Assembly (NCBI GenBank): GCA_018340375.1
Contig: JAFFJZ010000004.1
Location: 29,920,001 to 29,984,000 of the forward strand
Direction of reading: 5' to 3'
Source of the DNA: Gonatopus flavifemur
Taxonomy: Eukaryota > Arthropoda > Insecta > Hymenoptera > Dryinidae
Length of the DNA stretch: 64,000 nt
Part shown: in pieces, positions 46,180 through 56,342 of the stretch
How positions within the stretch are numbered: position 1 is the stretch's first letter
How the letters are laid out: each line of letters starts with the position of its first letter
Program-made: the position numbers and the translations under genes
The notes under the pieces: generated by a model
The model's database searches: none
What the model saw: only the letters and a program-made list of their open reading frames with translations
Told to the model about the DNA's origin: nothing

Positions 46180-46490
46180 CTCCTGGCTCAGTACTGGTTT
46201 CAGAGTTGCCAGTACTGGCAAATACAAACTTACCAGTACAGGGCCAGTTGAATCGACGGTACTGGCAAGTTGTCAAAATGATAACATCATTTCACATAAG
46301 GACCAGTAGAACATCCACAACAGCGTCGGTACCCATTTTTAATGTGAGCCAACTATGGCAGAACTCTGACATGACAACAGAACCAATTGTTCTGCCATAC
46401 CTGGATGAGAAGTGGTACAGAGCTAAAATAATACATCCTATTTAGGAATTCAGACCCGACCCAGTACTGGCACAGTGCTGGTAATTGGAG
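46180..46490. repeat. CAGTACTG cluster, 3' part of the zone
   Basis: CAGTACTGGTTTCAGAGTT, GCCAGTACTGGC and ACCAGTACAGG occur near 46,190-46,245, and CCCAGTACTGGCACAGTGCTGG near 46,458. Overlapping frames at 46,054-46,445 follow the repeat and are not convincing genes. Confidence 0.55.
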
Positions 46491-46624
46491 ATCCCCGGAG
46501 TTATATTTTGAGTGAAAAAAAAAGGATATATTGAATTTGAACTCTCAAAACTTTGTGAATCTATTCTTCTCATCACCGTTATCTGAGAAAAACGCTGTGG
46601 AAGTGGTTTCATGAAAGTTCACTG

Positions 46625-46700
46625 GACAAGGATGGAACCCGGGACCTGCGAGTGAAAAACAGAGTCTTTATCACATCAGCTAATCTCCGAGTTGACAACG
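46625..46700 (-). repeat. tRNA-derived SINE fragment, copy 1
   Basis: On the minus strand, TAGCTGATGTGATAAAGA fits the A box (D-arm) and GGTTCCATCC fits the B box (T-arm) of an RNA polymerase III promoter, 30-35 bp apart, as in tRNA-derived SINEs. It is about 85% identical over 65 bp to copy 2 at 49,398-49,475. It is not a functional tRNA gene: the stems do not close properly. The body of the SINE was not delimited. Confidence 0.6.
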
Positions 46701-46767
46701 GACCACTCAAATTCCCATTTATTGTACTAATTCTCTTAACGTCACACAATTTATCATAGATTCCGTA

Positions 46768-47715
46768 GTGAAACAAGATTCTACCATACTGGCTCATTGT
46801 TCTCTATCGAACGTATTGAATGATCATACCAACTCTGTCTTGCGGGGAGTCTTACTCCATCACTTCAATATAAACAAAAATGCTGCTGAAGCCCATCGTA
46901 TTTCAGTGGGAGTGTATGGTGAACATGGTCTAGCTGAGCAAACGTGTCGAAAATGGTTTGCACTTTACAAAGCTGGTGATTTTGACTTGGATGATAAGGA
47001 GCGACCGGCGGGCCAAGAAAATTCGAAGATACTGATTTAGAAACGTTGCTCAATGAAAACTCATGTCAAACCCTGCAAGAATTGTCGACATCATTGGGAG
47101 TTGGCTCATCAACGGTAGGAAAACGTCTAAAAAGTTTGGGCTTGTCCCAGAAGGAAGGACGTTGGATCCCATATGAATTGAAACCACGGGACATTGAAAG
47201 GCGTTGTTTGACGTGTGAACTGCTGCTTCAACGGCAGAAAAGTAAAGGTTTCTCGCATAGAATTGTCACTGGTGATGAGAAATGGATCCATCACGACAAT
47301 TCGAAGCGTAGAAAGTCATGGGTTAAGCCTGGCCAACCATCACCATCAGTGGCAAAGCCAAATATCCACACGGAAAAAAGAAAACAGCAATGGTTACTGT
47401 GAATCACAAAAATACATTGAAACTCAAATTCATTCTATGCAGTACTGTGTTTCCCAATCCTCATTACTGTTCAGTCAGCGTTGACGCATTTCATTACAAT
47501 ACCCATCACTGTGATCGCACTAATCCTCACTATCCAAGCGTGTTTTCATCTGTTTTTCAACCGATCGCTGTCATTCACAGTAACCAGTAGTGTTTTCTTC
47601 TTTCCGTGCATGGGTCTAAGCTCCTGCTCTGTATTTGGTGGGATCAGATGGGTGTGATTTGTTATGAACTGTTGAAACCGAATGAAACCATAACTGGGGA
47701 TCGTTAACGACTACA
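46768..47715 (+). pseudogene. mariner transposase remnant
   Basis: The N-terminal half is typical of mariner: RGVLLHHF...NAAEAHR, then the helix-turn-helix region TLQELSTSLGVGSSTVGKRL, WIPYEL, and IVTGDEKWI with the first catalytic Asp (near 47,275). A frameshift near 47,010 separates 46,768-47,040 from 47,046-47,402. At 47,397 a MITE interrupts it. Beyond the MITE, CIWWDQMGV and LLKPNETITGDR resume at about 47,629, after which the remaining two catalytic Asp residues are missing. It is a dead, truncated copy. Confidence 0.85.
47397..47580. mobile_element. MITE inserted in the mariner remnant
   Basis: The ends CTGTGAAT and ATTCACAG are inverted and flanked by TA on both sides (47,395-47,396 and 47,581-47,582). 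The immediate outer bases GGT/ACC extend the symmetry, pointing to a GGTACC target. Length is 184 bp, with no ORF. It falls inside the mariner coding region, so it is younger. Confidence 0.75.
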
Positions 47716-47829
47716 ATTGATGCTCTATTCCAAGAATATCACGGCTTGTGGCGGAGAGTTGAGTTTTCTATACGAATTCATACATTTTTCTCAAATCGCA
47801 TTTGCGCATTTTTCAATCGACTCAAAACA

Positions 47830-49093
47830 ACTTAAGGGGTAATATCACCTTGTGACCAGACAAACTGACCCTTATTTCGAAGGCTTACTGTGAAGTCAAG
47901 AACATTTTTTTTATCATGAGGTTTTGTATTAATAGAAGTACTAGTCTTCAAGTATGAGAAACATGGTTTATTGAATTTTTCAGATGGAAAATGGCGGCGT
48001 GGGAATACATTGAAAGAAAGCCATTTTTTTGTATATACCTGCCCGGCCGTACCGCTACTGGTCACAATTTTTGATCTAGAACAAAAAACCAAAGATTTTC
48101 TCAGAATATATGGTAAAATCTATAGAACATCGTGGGATTTTTTTGAAAAATGAATTTAAAAGAAATGGCATCGTTTTGAAGTTGAAAAACCTGTTTTCTT
48201 CGAAAAAATCGATCGAAAACCGGCTATAAAATCGGTTTAACAACAAATATCGGAGGAATCCTACGATGTTCTATAGATAATCATGTTTTCGAGATACAGT
48301 GAAAATTTCAAAGGAATCGGTTGAAAATTGGCAGAGTTATCGGTACGGCCGACTCCAAAAACATAGTTCTAAGATAAATGCGTTTAAAGTTTCAAGTAGT
48401 ATGTATGTAGTAAAATTTTCGTTTTACCTCTAATCTGCAATGCCTGCTCCATATAATTGGCCTTCCAAATGAAGGTTTTCTTGGTCTTCATCTTTTCTGG
48501 CAGAAGTTGCATCTTTCCGAGCCGCTTTAGCCTCTTCAGTGATGGAACGCTCGGAAAGCGAGATACGCACCGCATCGGCTTCTGAGCAGAAATTGTAACA
48601 TTTTTCTCCAATTTTGATGCCCAATTGCTCCATTACTTTAAGTATTCCACTGTAACCATCATTGAAATATAAAACAGCAAGGAATACAGCCGAATTGAGG
48701 ACGATTTTGCCACTAGAAATGTTCTTAGGAGCCATGGACCATATAAGTGAATTGAAACTCTCATTGGAGTTCTGTGTATATCCACCTAAGCAACGAGTAA
48801 GAAACTCATCTCTACTTAATTCTTCGTAAATTGGCTTCACAGCTTCAAATACTTCCATTGGCATAGGCATTTGATGTTTATAATTTTGTACATGTTCCGA
48901 AATCTCCTTCGTTGATTGCCAAGAGCACCATGACTTCTCACCTTCAGGGCAAAGGTGGTGTTGGAGCTCAACTTAAAATATTTTCCCCTCCATAATCGAC
49001 ATTTCCCATCATTCTTGAATAGTTTAGCAAGTGTTTAAGCCAATAAAAAAAAAAATGAAAAATCAAGTTACACGGTGATATTACCCCTTAAGT
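47830..49093. mobile_element. Deleted Mutator-like element
   Basis: Perfect inverted ends ACTTAAGGGGTAATATCACC bound 1,264 bp. Inside, on the minus strand, is the C-terminal part of a Mutator-like transposase (48,430-48,972). The rest of the enzyme is absent, so this is an internally deleted copy. Flanking sequences are AT-rich and I could not identify a convincing 8-9-bp duplication. Confidence 0.8.
48430..48972 (-). pseudogene. C-terminal fragment of a Mutator-like transposase
   Basis: The open frame (about 180 codons) starts after a stop at 48,973. It contains HHLCPEGEKSWC, then KPIYEELSRDEFL, then GGYTQNSNESFNSLIW and a Lys/Glu/Ala-rich tail. This combination is characteristic of the C-terminal part of Mutator-like transposases found in many arthropods and cnidarians (Mutator domain family of Pfam, named from memory). 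The catalytic DDE region upstream is missing. Position inside matched inverted ends supports the assignment. Confidence 0.75.
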
Positions 49094-49124
49094 AAAATTC
49101 ACTAGTAGGCCTCGGACAAACCTC

Positions 49125-49345
49125 CCTCCCACGACCCACTCATTTTTCCTTTTGGAGGATTCTGAATCGATTAGTCTATGTCTGATGGGAACGAATTTTT
49201 TAAAATTTTCTATCGATTTGACCCAGCACTTGGAAAAATTTACAAATTGAGGTCGAAAAAAACCTTTCTCCCACAACCTGTTCATTTTTCGTTTCAGAAG
49301 ATTCTGAATTGATTGGTCTATACCTTACGAAAACGAATTTTTTTA
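49125..49345 (+). repeat. Two units of the dispersed GATTGGTCTATA repeat
   Basis: Two units about 165 bp apart have GGAGGATTCTGAATCGATTAG and GAAGATTCTGAATTGATTGG, followed by ACGAATTTTTTAAA and other shared strings. The same family flanks the palindromic element at 2-5 kb. Confidence 0.6.
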
Positions 49346-49397
49346 AATTTTCCATTGCGATGATTCCGATAAGTGGTACTTTAAGATTACTGCAGTC

Positions 49398-49475
49398 ATC
49401 TCGGAGATCCGCTGATGTGATAGAGACTTCGCTTCTCACTCGCAGGACCCGGGTTCAATCCTCACTGAGGAAAGT
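49398..49475 (+). repeat. tRNA-derived SINE fragment, copy 2
   Basis: The A-box-like CGCTGATGTGATAGAGA and B-box-like GGTTCAATCC occur in the same spacing as copy 1 at 46,625-46,700. The two share TCGGAGAT, CTGATGTGATA, CACTCGCAGG and CCCGGGTTC. This copy is in the plus orientation. Confidence 0.6.
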
Positions 49476-49479
49476 TCCT

Positions 49480-50770
49480 AAAAATGGACTTTCAACGTGG
49501 TGTCTCTCCCGTAATGTCATTCGAGTCGAACTGGAAGGAGATTTGTAGAGATAAACTCTGAACAAAAATTTTTTTTCTCAAGCAAAAGTGAATAGATAAA
49601 ACAGATTTGTAGAGTAATGCAGAAATATGCAGAGAAGTATTGAATGTAATATGGAGATTTGGCGAGTTTCGTACGAATTTTGTGGAGAAATTCATAATAT
49701 ATCACGAAGATTGGAAGAATTACGTACAATTTTGCAGAGTAATGCAGAAATTTGTAGAGTAATATTTATGGTTAAAAATTCTGCAAATTTCTTAAAGCGT
49801 CCGAAATCTGACAGTTATGTAGAAAAATCTAAAGAGTTTTGAAGAATTTTGGAGAGAAATATTTTTATTGGGGTTGGCAATACTGATAGCTGAGAATTAC
49901 ATTTTATAAAGGTGGGGACGGATGCGCAGAAACCGCGTGAATGAGATGTGTGTAGTTCCGCGTTCCTTACGTTCCCGTTTACTCCAGCTGTGTGGTACAA
50001 CGATTAGTACGCAACATTCCGTCTTCACGTTCGTGTGCACGTTCACGTGGAATAGTGTGATTTTATGTATTGCTGAATCGAGGAATAAAATTAATAACAA
50101 CAGCAATAGTCTTGCCGTCACGGCGACAATTTCGAATGATTTTGAATTGAATATTACATTTTTCTTGAAAAGCTACAGATGTCGAAGTGTGTATTACCAG
50201 TGATACTCTTCATCATATACTTGCAGGCACATGTATACGTGATAATACTCACGAAGTGGAGAAGAAAAAATAGTAAATTGATTTTGTGAAACAATTCAAT
50301 TCTTGAATATGTGGATCAGTTAAACATCAATTATATACAGCGTGATGTGAGCTATTGTGAAGAAAATAATAAACATGTCCCCATTAGCAAAGCAATCGTT
50401 CGTGAAAATATACTGGTGCTCACTTTTATTTATATTTTATTTATTTATTCATTAGGGGAGATGATTCGTATATAAACGAATGGGAATTTGTGTTTAAAAT
50501 TTTTTTGATTAAGGTTTTGAAATCATTACGAAATGTTTCCCTTACAAATGATTTCATATTATTCGATACATTTACTATTAAGGCAGACGACAGGCCATTC
50601 TCTTCCTTACTGGTCAATGGCAATGAATACTCCTTTACTTCAATGGCAAATTTGCCCACGACATACATCTATGGTTTCATAAAGTGAAAACTGTTCCGTA
50701 CCGATCACTGTTTATGAAGTCAAATCATGTATGCACACATAATCAAATAGAATTTGAAAATAATTTAATG
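49480..50770. other. No gene recognised
   Basis: From 49,600 to 49,850 there are loosely repeated GCAGAGTAATGCAGAAATTTG strings. The rest has only short frames. The stretch ends with a good splice acceptor (GATTTCAG at 50,770-50,777) in front of the recombinase exon. Confidence 0.45.
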
Positions 50771-50805
50771 ATTTCAGATTTTCAAGTAGCTGAAAAAGCT
50801 ACAGA

Positions 50806-51246
50806 ATGACTTCGAGCAAAGAAAATTCCGAACACGAAATGGATTGTACACCACCTGAAATTCGTAAGGCAGCTGAAATTGCATCTTACAAATTGCTACC
50901 TCGAAAATCTGTGGAAAAATATGAACTTACGTACAAGAACTCCACAGAATGGCAACGATCAAACGGATGTCACGAATTCTTCTCAGAAAATGTATTGATG
51001 GCATATTTCAATCACCTATCACAACTTCTGAAGCCATCCACTCTGTGGGCGAAAAACTCCATGTTGAAGAGCACCATCAAAATCAAAAAGCGCTTAGACA
51101 TAAGCAAGTACCGCAAATTAAGTGCGTTGTTAAAAAGATCATCCGATGGATTCATCAGCAAAAAATCCAAAGTTTTGACGTCAGAAGGAGTCAAAATCTT
51201 CTTAAATACTGCTCCGAATGAAGAACACTTGGTAACAAAGGTGAAA
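50806..51246 (+). CDS. Crypton-type tyrosine recombinase, N-terminal exon
   Basis: ATG at 50,806 opens 147 codons up to a consensus donor (GTGAGT at 51,247). The protein starts acidic, then PPEIRKAAEIAS, KSVEKYELTYKN, VLMAYFNHLS, PSTLWAKNSMLKSTI, DISKYRKLSALLKR and KSKVLTSEGV. This order is that of the SAM-like core-binding domain of Crypton-type tyrosine recombinases common as uncharacterised proteins in arthropods. The catalytic domain with its Arg-His-Arg-Tyr residues would be in later exons. I do not find it in the next few kilobases, so the gene is probably truncated. Frame is intact in this exon. It could also be a domesticated host gene. Confidence 0.7.
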
Positions 51247-51299
51247 GTGAGTTAATTTCCATTAACGAACGACCATTGATAACGGCCCTAGTAAAAAAG

Positions 51300-51490
51300 G
51301 AACATATATGACCCATACATAATCCATTCATAATACATGTAAAATTCATATATGATTCATACATGAAAATGCATAGAATCATATACAATCCATATTTAAT
51401 CCATATGTGATCCATATATGATCATATATGACTCATATATAATCCATATAAAATCCATATACGAAAAATATTTCATATGTGACAGAATTT
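51300..51490. repeat. TCATATATGA cluster
   Basis: About a dozen ATCCATAT, TCATATATGA and CATACATAA strings occur right after the exon donor. Same style as 1829-1995 and 42,620-42,895. Confidence 0.65.
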
Positions 51491-51500
51491 TTTCACATGT

Positions 51501-51925
51501 ATGGGAAAGTCTTGCATCGTGACATTTTATGTTGCAAGTATTGGAGCTGTTTGTAATTGCTCAAATATTGACGATGCAAGGAAAATCATGGGAGCTTCAT
51601 TAATATTATCGCAGCAAGAAACTGAGAACTCCGAAACGAAAGAGCAACAACTTTTCCTAAAATCCATGATAACAGGTATAGAAAAGAAATATTTCAGAAG
51701 TGTCTGTTTTGCAGTGTTTCTTTGACCTTATTTGTACATTATTTTAATCCTTCAAAAACAACTTCCGAGGTTCTAAGAATGTTCATAAACCGTTTGAAGA
51801 ACGTCTCAAAATTTTCAGAATATTTTCAAACAGTTTCCACATTACCTATGCAAGTATTGAGAACTTCAAGAATTCAAGAATTTTTATTGGTAAACAGGAG
51901 AGAAAGTCTCAATCACTTCTTATAA
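51501..51925 (+). CDS. Two short unrecognised frames
   Basis: Frames 51,501-51,725 (74 codons) and 51,722-51,925 (67 codons) overlap by 4 bp in different frames. Their composition looks protein-like (for example ARKIMGASLILSQQETENSE), but I recognise no domain and there is no recombinase catalytic motif. They may be remnants of later exons of the recombinase element or unrelated. From 51,930 to 52,318 I see nothing. Confidence 0.25.
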
Positions 51926-52318
51926 CTATTGTATCGTTTACAATCCGCACACATTTAGATGCATGAGAATGCTGGAACAACAATTCACAAATACTCTACT
52001 GAATAAGGTGGCTTTGTGAAATCATGTTTGAAATTTCGCTGAAACGTTTTATAGCAAACATTGTTCCTTTAACGTTACAAAAACCTCAATTTGCGAAACA
52101 TCTGAGTTGGAATGTTATGAAGATGAAAAATTGAAAGCCTCTGAAACTTTTCTAGCACATTTTTCCAATTCCAGACAAATTATGTTCATTATTGCTTGAA
52201 AAAAGAAAGTATTCAAAATCTAGTACTTGAAGTTGATTGTTCTTGTTCATATTCTTTGACAATACTGGGAATATGAAAAAATTTATAGAAACTGCTGTAT
52301 AAGAAAAAGTATTAATTT

Positions 52319-52481
52319 CCCTGCTAAAAATGCCAAGCAGATCCTGACAGTTCCTGCGACAAAAACTGACAGAACCAGGCAGGTGCGGCCAATAAACTGT
52401 TCGGATCTGCCCGGTTCTGTTTGGTTTTTGTCTTAGGAACTGCTAGGATTCATCCAGATTTGCCTGGCATTTTTAGCAAGG
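52319..52481. mobile_element. Palindromic MITE (163 bp)
   Basis: CCCTGCTAAAAATGCCA on the left mirrors TGGCATTTTTAGCAAGG on the right. The arms keep pairing through CAGATCC/GGATTCATC-like and GACAAAAAC/GTTTTTGTC strings to a centre near 52,395. No ORF. Confidence 0.75.
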
Positions 52482-52545
52482 TTCACCTCTTCTCTTTCTT
52501 TTTGTTCGTCTTTCTTTTATATATTATAACCTCCGTAGTATTTGT

Positions 52546-53013
52546 TCATGTACGGCGAAATGCTTCTGTACGTGAATAAGTATTTATCATCCGGCAAAAA
52601 TGGAATGTCAAAAATGCAGAAAAATGTTGCTGAAGTTGTAAACGAAGGATCTCGCTCATTTCTAGCTGCCTCCGAAGCCAAAATGCCGTATGCCTATAAA
52701 ATTTGTCTCCGTTTTTTACACATCCAAATTTGAATAGTTTTTTTATGTGTGTTTCAATTCCAAAAATCTTCATACCATTGAAACCTATTCGAAGAACTGA
52801 TTTAGAAATCACGGGGTTTGTATCATTCAACAAGTTTGCATGAAATGCTTGATATCTCGGAACATAAAAATGTTGACATACGGTCTTTTGGCTTAGGACG
52901 GCAGTGAATGTGACAACAACGCTTCCTGGCGTGAACTTGAATATTTCCATCAAGATCTCTTCCTTTTTTCTTTCTATGGAATCTATTTTTTCGTATTTTT
53001 CCTTTCTGCTCAT
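52546..53013 (-). CDS. Unrecognised 155-codon frame
   Basis: This is the longest uninterrupted frame in its neighbourhood, starting with a basic, charged helix-like segment (MSRKEKYEKIDSIERKK) and including several His and Cys residues. I recognise no family, and a competing plus-strand frame (52,542-52,733) exists. It could be chance. Confidence 0.2.
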   Translation of the reverse strand: MSRKEKYEKIDSIERKKEEILMEIFKFTPGSVVVTFTAVLSQKTVCQHFYVPRYQAFHANLLNDTNPVISKSVLRIGFNGMKIFGIETHIKKLFKFGCVKNGDKFYRHTAFWLRRQLEMSEILRLQLQQHFSAFLTFHFCRMINTYSRTEAFRRT

Positions 53014-53261
53014 GTTGTTGTACAGGTCATCAACTTTCTATCCATCCTCAATTGCATTGATCGAACGAATGATCTAATTGAGAGAACTGATTAAATATAT
53101 TAAGAAACATGTATATTTTCAAAAATACAAAGGGGGCTCATCAAAAATCTATTCCTGGGGGTAGGAAATCTATTTCTTCTATTTGCATCTAAAGAATATT
53201 CTGAGAATGAGAAATCATCTAAATCCCTGATTCATAACAAATTGGTTCATAAAGGGTTGAT

Positions 53262-54399
53262 TTGGAAAATCAATTTTATGAATCGAATAAGAATTTCTGG
53301 ATTCTTATTATAGATGATATTATGAAGGAAATTGAAGAAATTCCAAAAGAGCCGGAACTAGAGAGTAGTGATGGAGATAATTATGAGGAACCTGAGGAAT
53401 TGATGGACCATCTTGGGTATTGGAAAGCATGGCTACAGAATTTCGAAAATGAAAACCAAAAAACCTACGACATTACATCAGACACTCCAAATGGTTATTG
53501 CTTCAAACCTTCGGCTGTGATGCTGAGAAGGGATATTCTATTATAACCGTTATGAAGTAGAATATTGATTCCAGCGTTGAACTTTGGATACCATGGGGGT
53601 TCCACCACTGTCTGTGAAGGCGAGATAAACGAAATAAAAAACGTTGTTTCCAAGGATGTAGAAAAATAAAACCATCAGAGTTGATACATTTGTGGACAGA
53701 CATATACAACATTTATTGAGAGAAAATTTACTTACCCAGTCGAAAATTGTGGAGAACATAAGAGAGAAAAAGGTGAGAAAATATGAAACAGAAAACGTGA
53801 AATTACGAGGACGAGAGAACTGGATGGGGGAAGTAATTCGAAAGGAGAGAAAAAAAAATCAAAAACAACCAAGTCCAACACCACATGATACTGATGACTC
53901 TGAAAGAGAAAATAACGTTATAGGGAGTGACATCAGTCATAATAACTATCACAGTATGGATGAGTATAAAGGAATAACCCCAATAGAAGAATCCAGTCCG
54001 ATATTGAACACCACCGATATGAATGAGACACACGGAAATTCTGAGAGTCCTCAATCTCCAAATGTTGGATATCTGGACATGGATTCCAAAGTTCAAGATA
54101 TAAATGCCCCTGATAACACCGAACCGCAGAAGAATTCTGATAAAACAGAAGAAATTCGAACCACGAATAAAAATAAGAAAGTAGGTTTATATTTAGGCAA
54201 TAACAAAAATTTAATAGCGCAAAGGCTTCAGTTCAAGGGATATAGAGAGCTCAAATCATTGAAGCATTGCTCATCCTCCGATTTGGCAGCCCCAAAGATC
54301 AATGGAACAAACTATTACCTCATGAATTCATGCCCGATTGATAGTTTGATCCAAATTATGTATGGCATTGCAGAGGATCACGATATGATAAAAATGAAA
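53262..54399 (+). pseudogene. USP-like (C19 fold) protein, N-terminal and Cys-box exons
   Basis: A frame at 53,262-53,546 (acidic, EELMDHLGYWKAWLQNFENE) is followed, in another frame from 53,662, by a 245-codon stretch ending at a consensus donor (GTGAGT at 54,400). The second part is polar and acidic for about 180 residues and then has YYLMNSCPIDSLIQIMY, resembling the Cys box of ubiquitin-specific proteases (N..SC..DS.IQ). The catalytic Cys would be near 54,330. The partner His box is at 57,010-57,050 in the same orientation, so both ends of one enzyme fold are present 2.7 kb apart. The first two parts are not joined by an obvious intron. It may be a transposon-encoded or orphan host gene. 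Confidence 0.5.
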
Positions 54400-54442
54400 G
54401 TGAGTATGTAATAAAAGAAAAAGCAACATAATTTGGTCCTTA

Positions 54443-54882
54443 CAGAGCCGGATCTAGAAAATTTGTTAACGGGGGCACAACTTGATCAATGCACCCCCCC
54501 CCCCAGGATGAGAAAATTTACCAAATTATATTTCATTTATATTCAATTCTATATGAGTTATACATAAAGTGTATAAAAATTATATGTAAATTTCATATAA
54601 TTCTGAGAATGTTCCCATTCTAGTCAAAGAATGTTAGTGTTCTAATCAATCGTCAGAGTGACATGGAGGGACCCCCGCTGAATGAATGGTTGCGCAATTT
54701 GATCGGGAGGAAGATGCAACCATACCTTGTAATTGAATATCCAATCATCATCCGTGCAATAAATAAGGTTTTAGTGTATCGAAATGTGAATGTCTGATTT
54801 TGCACACTGTAGTGAGAGCGCACCCTTTTCCTCGGTGCCCGGGGCACATGCCCCCTTTTACACCCTTTGAGATTCGGCTCTG
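54443..54882. mobile_element. hAT-like MITE
   Basis: CAGAGCCGGATC on the left and GATTCGGCTCTG on the right are near-perfect inverted ends, with the CAGAGC start typical of hAT elements. The flanks GGTCCTTA and GGCCTTCA could be an aged 8-bp duplication (5/8). The inside has GGGGGCAC and GTGCCCGGGG patches. It lies in the intron of the USP-like gene. Confidence 0.6.
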
Positions 54883-54884
54883 GG

Positions 54885-55972
54885 CCTTCAGCAAAAAACT
54901 GTGGTATGAATTTCAATTCCAGAGCCCTGAAAGAACACCCGCTTCGTAGATCGATTTCCGATTGATTGTGAAATCATATGCGTTTAATACTGTATGCAGT
55001 ATGCATACAGAATGGGCAATGCCCATTTATTTAATTGAAAAACTTCTTGAAATTTGCATCGAATATGAATGGAAATTCAGTTATGAGAACACTGTTATAG
55101 GAAGTACGATAAAGCAAACATTGGAAATTAAATAATATGTAACTGAATTCTCAATTCAATGACCAAGAATTTGAAATTTCATTTACAAGTGTACTTGAGA
55201 AATGAATGGGATTTCGGGGGATGTTGGACAGTGTAGTGGAATAGAAGTGTAGTTACCCTGTATACATATGATTGTTGGAGTTTATATGAGAATAATATAA
55301 AGTTCTGTATGAGGCTTATACCGGGTGTCCGAAAATTCATCATTTGCATATTTGATGGCATATTACGCATCAAAAAATGCAAGATTATCCCGTTTAGAGA
55401 AATTTTGGAGACTTAGTTTTTGATATATTAGTATTCTGGGGGTTTTTTTTCAAATACAAGTGACTCAGATGCGTTGTGTGCCACATACTTGAACTTGGAG
55501 CTATTTGCTAGGTTAGGAAACGGTGGATGTTTGAAAACAAAATAGAACAATCCTATCATTGTGTTTCAAAGCTATGATAATCGGAAGTTGCTGGAAGCTG
55601 ATTGGCTAAAATCTAAAAAATTTCAAATTGCTACAACTTCAAACTACAACATGGTGGGATACTACAGGTTTTTCCCGAAAATCCGTCATTTCCCAACCTA
55701 GTGAATGACGTCAAGCTCGAGCATGTATCACACAACGCTTTGAAGTGGTATGGATTTCGAAAGAAAAATGAGAGAATGCTCATCTCCTCAAAACTAAGCC
55801 TCAAAATAAATTTTCGGGACTGGGATTCATCGCATTTTGACTGTAAAATATGCCACAGGAATGCGAATGATGGATTCTGGTACAAACGAAAGCTAAAAGC
55901 GGTACATTTCCACATCATCATTCTTTGTCGAGAATGAAGTGTTTACAAATTCACTGAGGGTTGCGGTAATTG
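54885..55972. other. Intron region of the USP-like gene, no certain exon
   Basis: A frame at 55,701-55,937 includes FDCKICHRNANDGFWYKR with one CxxC pair and could be a further exon, but it has no clear splice sites. A minus-strand frame overlaps it. Otherwise AT-rich. Confidence 0.3.
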
Positions 55973-56224
55973 TACACTGTAAAAAATATACTTCCTAAAC
56001 TGCCAAAGAAGTTTGGCAGTTTTTTACACAAACTTTTTTTGTAAATTACTGAACAAAAGTTTGTAAACATTCAAAAAATTTTGTGATTTCACGAAGATTT
56101 TTGAGAATTTACAGACTTTTGTTCGGCAATTTACATAAAAGGTTCGGAAATTATTTCTCCAAACCAAGTTTGGAAATTTCCGAGCATTTTTGTTTGGAAT
56201 TCAACAAATTTTTTCCACAGTGTA
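55973..56224. mobile_element. MITE with TA duplication
   Basis: TA plus CACTGTAAAAAATATA on the left and TTTTTTCCACAGTG plus TA on the right are inverted ends. The body has mirrored AAACTGCCAAAGAAGTTTGGCAGTTT and repeated CAAACTTTTTTTGTAAATT strings. Its length without the TA copies is 248 bp. No ORF. Confidence 0.75.
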
Positions 56225-56342
56225 GGTGAATGTACATTGAGAGTAATTCCAAGCTTTTTGAATGTGGAACTGTCACTCCCTTACTCAAACATACACTGTA
56301 TTCTCATCAGGGCTCTTATCAGTTGGCAGCCGTATTGACTGA

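Noticed and set aside
46625..46700. Functional tRNA gene
   Set aside because: A- and B-box strings are present, but the acceptor and anticodon stems do not pair and a second diverged copy exists, so SINE origin is more likely.
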